NCBI GenBank assembly: GCA_019095985.1
Contig: CM032659.1
Span: forward strand, 29,962,939 to 30,026,938
Source: Streblospio benedicti
Lineage: Eukaryota > Annelida > Polychaeta > Spionida > Spionidae
Direction of reading: 5' to 3'
Length of the DNA: 64,000 nt
The position numbers and the translations under genes are program-made. A model generated the notes under the pieces. That model was not told where the DNA came from. It was given only the letters and a program-made list of their open reading frames with translations, and did no database searches. This document shows positions 61,671 through 64,000 of the stretch, one piece after another (position 1 is the stretch's first letter; every line of letters begins with the position of its first letter).

Positions 61671-62968
61671 ACCTTACTCAGATTAGTTGCAGTGAAGAAG
61701 ATGAAGATGTGAATCTGGATACAGAGGCAAAAGTGCTGCATCAGTATTCTACCTATGTATACCTATGTATGAGACCAGTTGACACTGAAAAAAGCAATTT
61801 TGTATGTGAGACACTATTTGTGTTCCTTTGAATTAGAATTTTTTTGCATAATGCATTTTTATCTTGTTATCCGGATCAATGGCATTTTGCTTATGTTCAT
61901 CAACGGAGCTTGTCATTAGACGATTTTGCAGACTATTGACAAAGGCATTCCATGTAAAAAAAATCAGTCCGTTAGTGAAACATTTCATCAATAGACATCG
62001 TTTGGTGTCTTAAATTTGTGTATTTGCTATTATTACAAAATATAATATGGAAGATTGGTGTCTATCTATTTTGTTTTTGAGGGCGTACTTAACATCTCAC
62101 TCTCCCTAGCTTTAGCCCAGTGCAGCTCATTCCGTGTGATGTCCTTGTGGAACCATTAATCCTGTACGATTTGAAGTGGCTGAAGAGGCATGCGCACTAG
62201 AGGGTCTCCAGCAGAAAGACCGGCAAGAGTACACAAACCAAACATGTGAATTTTTTTCCTGATTATAGTGGACGATAGAACACATGCAGTACTTTGCTGC
62301 CTGACAACGTCTCTCTAGCCCTTCCACATGACTTCTCATTAAGAAAGGCCCAGTGACAAGTTGATGGATATTTTAAAGGCTCGAACAATGACCTAATACA
62401 GGGAGATCACTTGGCAACATATCTTGGCCAATGGGGAAATATGGCATTTCAGAAAAATGAATCTAATCTTTTAGGTTATGGGCTACTGATAAGACACTGA
62501 TTTTCCCTCCCATTTAAAATCCATTTAGATTTATTGGACCTTTGTACCAGTGACCTGTCGGACCAATGAGGTGTCAGACTTTTGGGATATCATGCACGAA
62601 AAATTATCATCTTATGATATGTATGTTTTTATTATTGACCACACTGGGATATGACGAAAATGGAACCTCGTTAAAATATCTATGGTTTAATTAAAAGTAA
62701 ATGCAACTGTAAATGTGGTGGTTTACAGTCATGATCCAAATCTTGCTATCACAGCTATCACCAATCTGCATATTACATGGGGTATTCACACACGGCACAA
62801 TCTGTCTTAGCCCTCCAGAAGGCATTTCCCGACAAATCCATGACTACGTCTACCCACTGAAAGCTGGCCCAACCACTACTAATTATTATGGCATCTTCGT
62901 CTTGAATATTTCTGGCATCACCTGGGGACCAATTGAGGTACGTGGTGAGTTGCGTGGATCTGTTGTAG
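61671..62968. other. Intergenic DNA, nothing recognised
   Basis: No gene or repeat family identified between the LINE remnants and the MITE pair. Confidence 0.4.
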
Positions 62969-63081
62969 CATAGGCAGATCCAGGTTTTTGGAAAAGGGGG
63001 GCGCACTTAAGGAAAAGGGGTTGGAGGGCGCACTTTGGGATTTCTTGAAAAACCCTACGCCACCCACTGGATCTGCCTATG
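62969..63081. mobile_element. MITE copy D, CATAGGCAGATCC family, inverted
   Basis: Ends CATAGGCAGATCC and GGATCTGCCTATG surround GGTTTTTGGAAAAGGGGGGC and GCGCACTTAAGG, the reverse orientation of copy A. Length 113 bp. No clear target duplication. Confidence 0.7.
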
Positions 63082-63167
63082 GAGGCTGAGGCGGCGGTCT
63101 GCGTAGTGGCTATTGCTCTGTGTGAGTCACCACCATGCATGACTGCACATACAATGAGGACCATGAT

Positions 63168-63300
63168 CATAGGCAGATCCAGGTGGGGCGCAGGGGGCAT
63201 GAGTTTTTTACACGTCCACCATCGATCGCACGTACGAAACACATGAAAACCCTTGCGTGCGGCCCCCCTCCCCTTTTCCAAAAACCTGGATCTGCCATTG
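63168..63300. mobile_element. MITE copy E, CATAGGCAGATCC family
   Basis: The left end CATAGGCAGATCCAGG and right end TTTTCCAAAAACCTGGATCTGCC match the family. The middle (TTTACACGTCCACCATCG) differs from the other copies. ATGATCA occurs on both sides (63163-63169, 63301-63307), a possible target duplication of unusual length. Confidence 0.6.
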
Positions 63301-63307
63301 ATGATCA

Positions 63308-64000
63308 CGGTGGTGTTTTTAATAGTTTTGCGACCAATTGCAGAGTTATAATTATGGATGGGTTAGTCATGAGTAATGGATGTAGAATATTGTTGAATAA
63401 ATTTATCAACAACTCTAATACAAATTTGGCGTCTGTTGCATGTATGTTCCTAGCAAAGTGGAGTAAAAGAAGTATAAGTTCACTCCCATTACCGCCCGTG
63501 TCAACAAACCTTTACTTTCCCAACCTCTCAAAAACTTATTAAAGTCTGTACAATTTTTAATGTGTCCCTGAGAGTTGGTGACAAACTATTTGTAAACAGT
63601 AAAACCATGCACGATGTTTGAAATAGGGTGTGAGAAAATTTGAACATAAATGTTTGCAACTTACCGTATCTATTTAATGATCGACTTCTTACAATGTTTA
63701 CGAATTCATTTTTCCATGTAGATCAAGAACATAACACACTAGTAGCACGGTGTACCCCATATATATTGTAATCGTTTTGGGGCAAAAGAGTAAATTTATA
63801 TGTACATATAATAGGATTTATGATATAGGCCCATATCATGCATATATGTTTACGTAGCTTAGGATAAAATGATTCTCGTGCACCTAGAAACGTATTTTGC
63901 CGTTATTGTTCGCTTGTTACATTTTATTAAAAAGGCGGAAAATGCAATTTAAGACAAAGTATATACCAATATACCAATATACACGTATACATTAAGTACA
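63308..64000. other. Intergenic AT-rich DNA, nothing recognised
   Basis: No gene, RNA or repeat family identified up to the window end. Confidence 0.45.

Overview
This window is nuclear DNA from an animal, most likely a marine invertebrate (lophotrochozoan or non-vertebrate deuterostome; the phylum cannot be fixed from sequence alone). The evidence is GT-AG spliced genes of animal families, an AT-rich background with GC-rich exons, long microsatellites, and dense miniature DNA transposons and LINEs. Two runs of exactly 100 N mark assembly gaps. I see no bacterial features, no CRISPR array, no rRNA gene, no convincing intact tRNA, and no LTR retrovirus, Polinton or other virus-like fossil.

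Three host genes can be rebuilt exon by exon. (1) 866-5057, plus strand: a seven-exon TACO1/YebC-family gene, the mitochondrial translational activator of cytochrome oxidase subunit I (305 aa). (2) 9073-11680, minus strand: a four-exon secreted single-domain von Willebrand factor A protein (225 aa) with a degenerate metal-binding motif and a plausible TATA box. (3) 30231-42654, plus strand: a seven-exon class A GPCR of prostanoid-receptor-like character (600 aa) with an NPLIY motif in TM7, no visible ligand-binding arginine there, and a long acidic tail. All exon junctions keep frame. The three genes have no evident functional link.

The rest is repeats. From 12.7 to 15.7 kb lie a near-perfect 124-bp palindrome, a TG-rich zone with (TG)67 and a GC-rich island. 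From 20 to 23 kb lie a 33-bp minisatellite, a CGG hairpin and a CAG/CAA tract. The GPCR introns hold (CAG)27 right after the first donor, a G-quadruplex tract, an 810-bp TIR element, a decayed partial copy of exon 6, a TA-flanked MITE and a retroposon-like insert whose direct repeats duplicate the exon 6 donor region. The 47-56 kb stretch carries pogo/Tigger-like MITEs, foldback elements, a Helitron-like element and a nested MITE insertion. From 56.8 to 61.4 kb sits a nearly complete LINE with ORF1, endonuclease and reverse transcriptase, followed by the 3' remnant of another. Two copies of a 110-150-bp family with CATAGGCAGATCC ends lie near the right edge.

No new multi-gene system is evident. 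The most notable points are the remodelling around GPCR exon 6, the in-frame UAG between LINE ORF1 and ORF2, and the palindrome.
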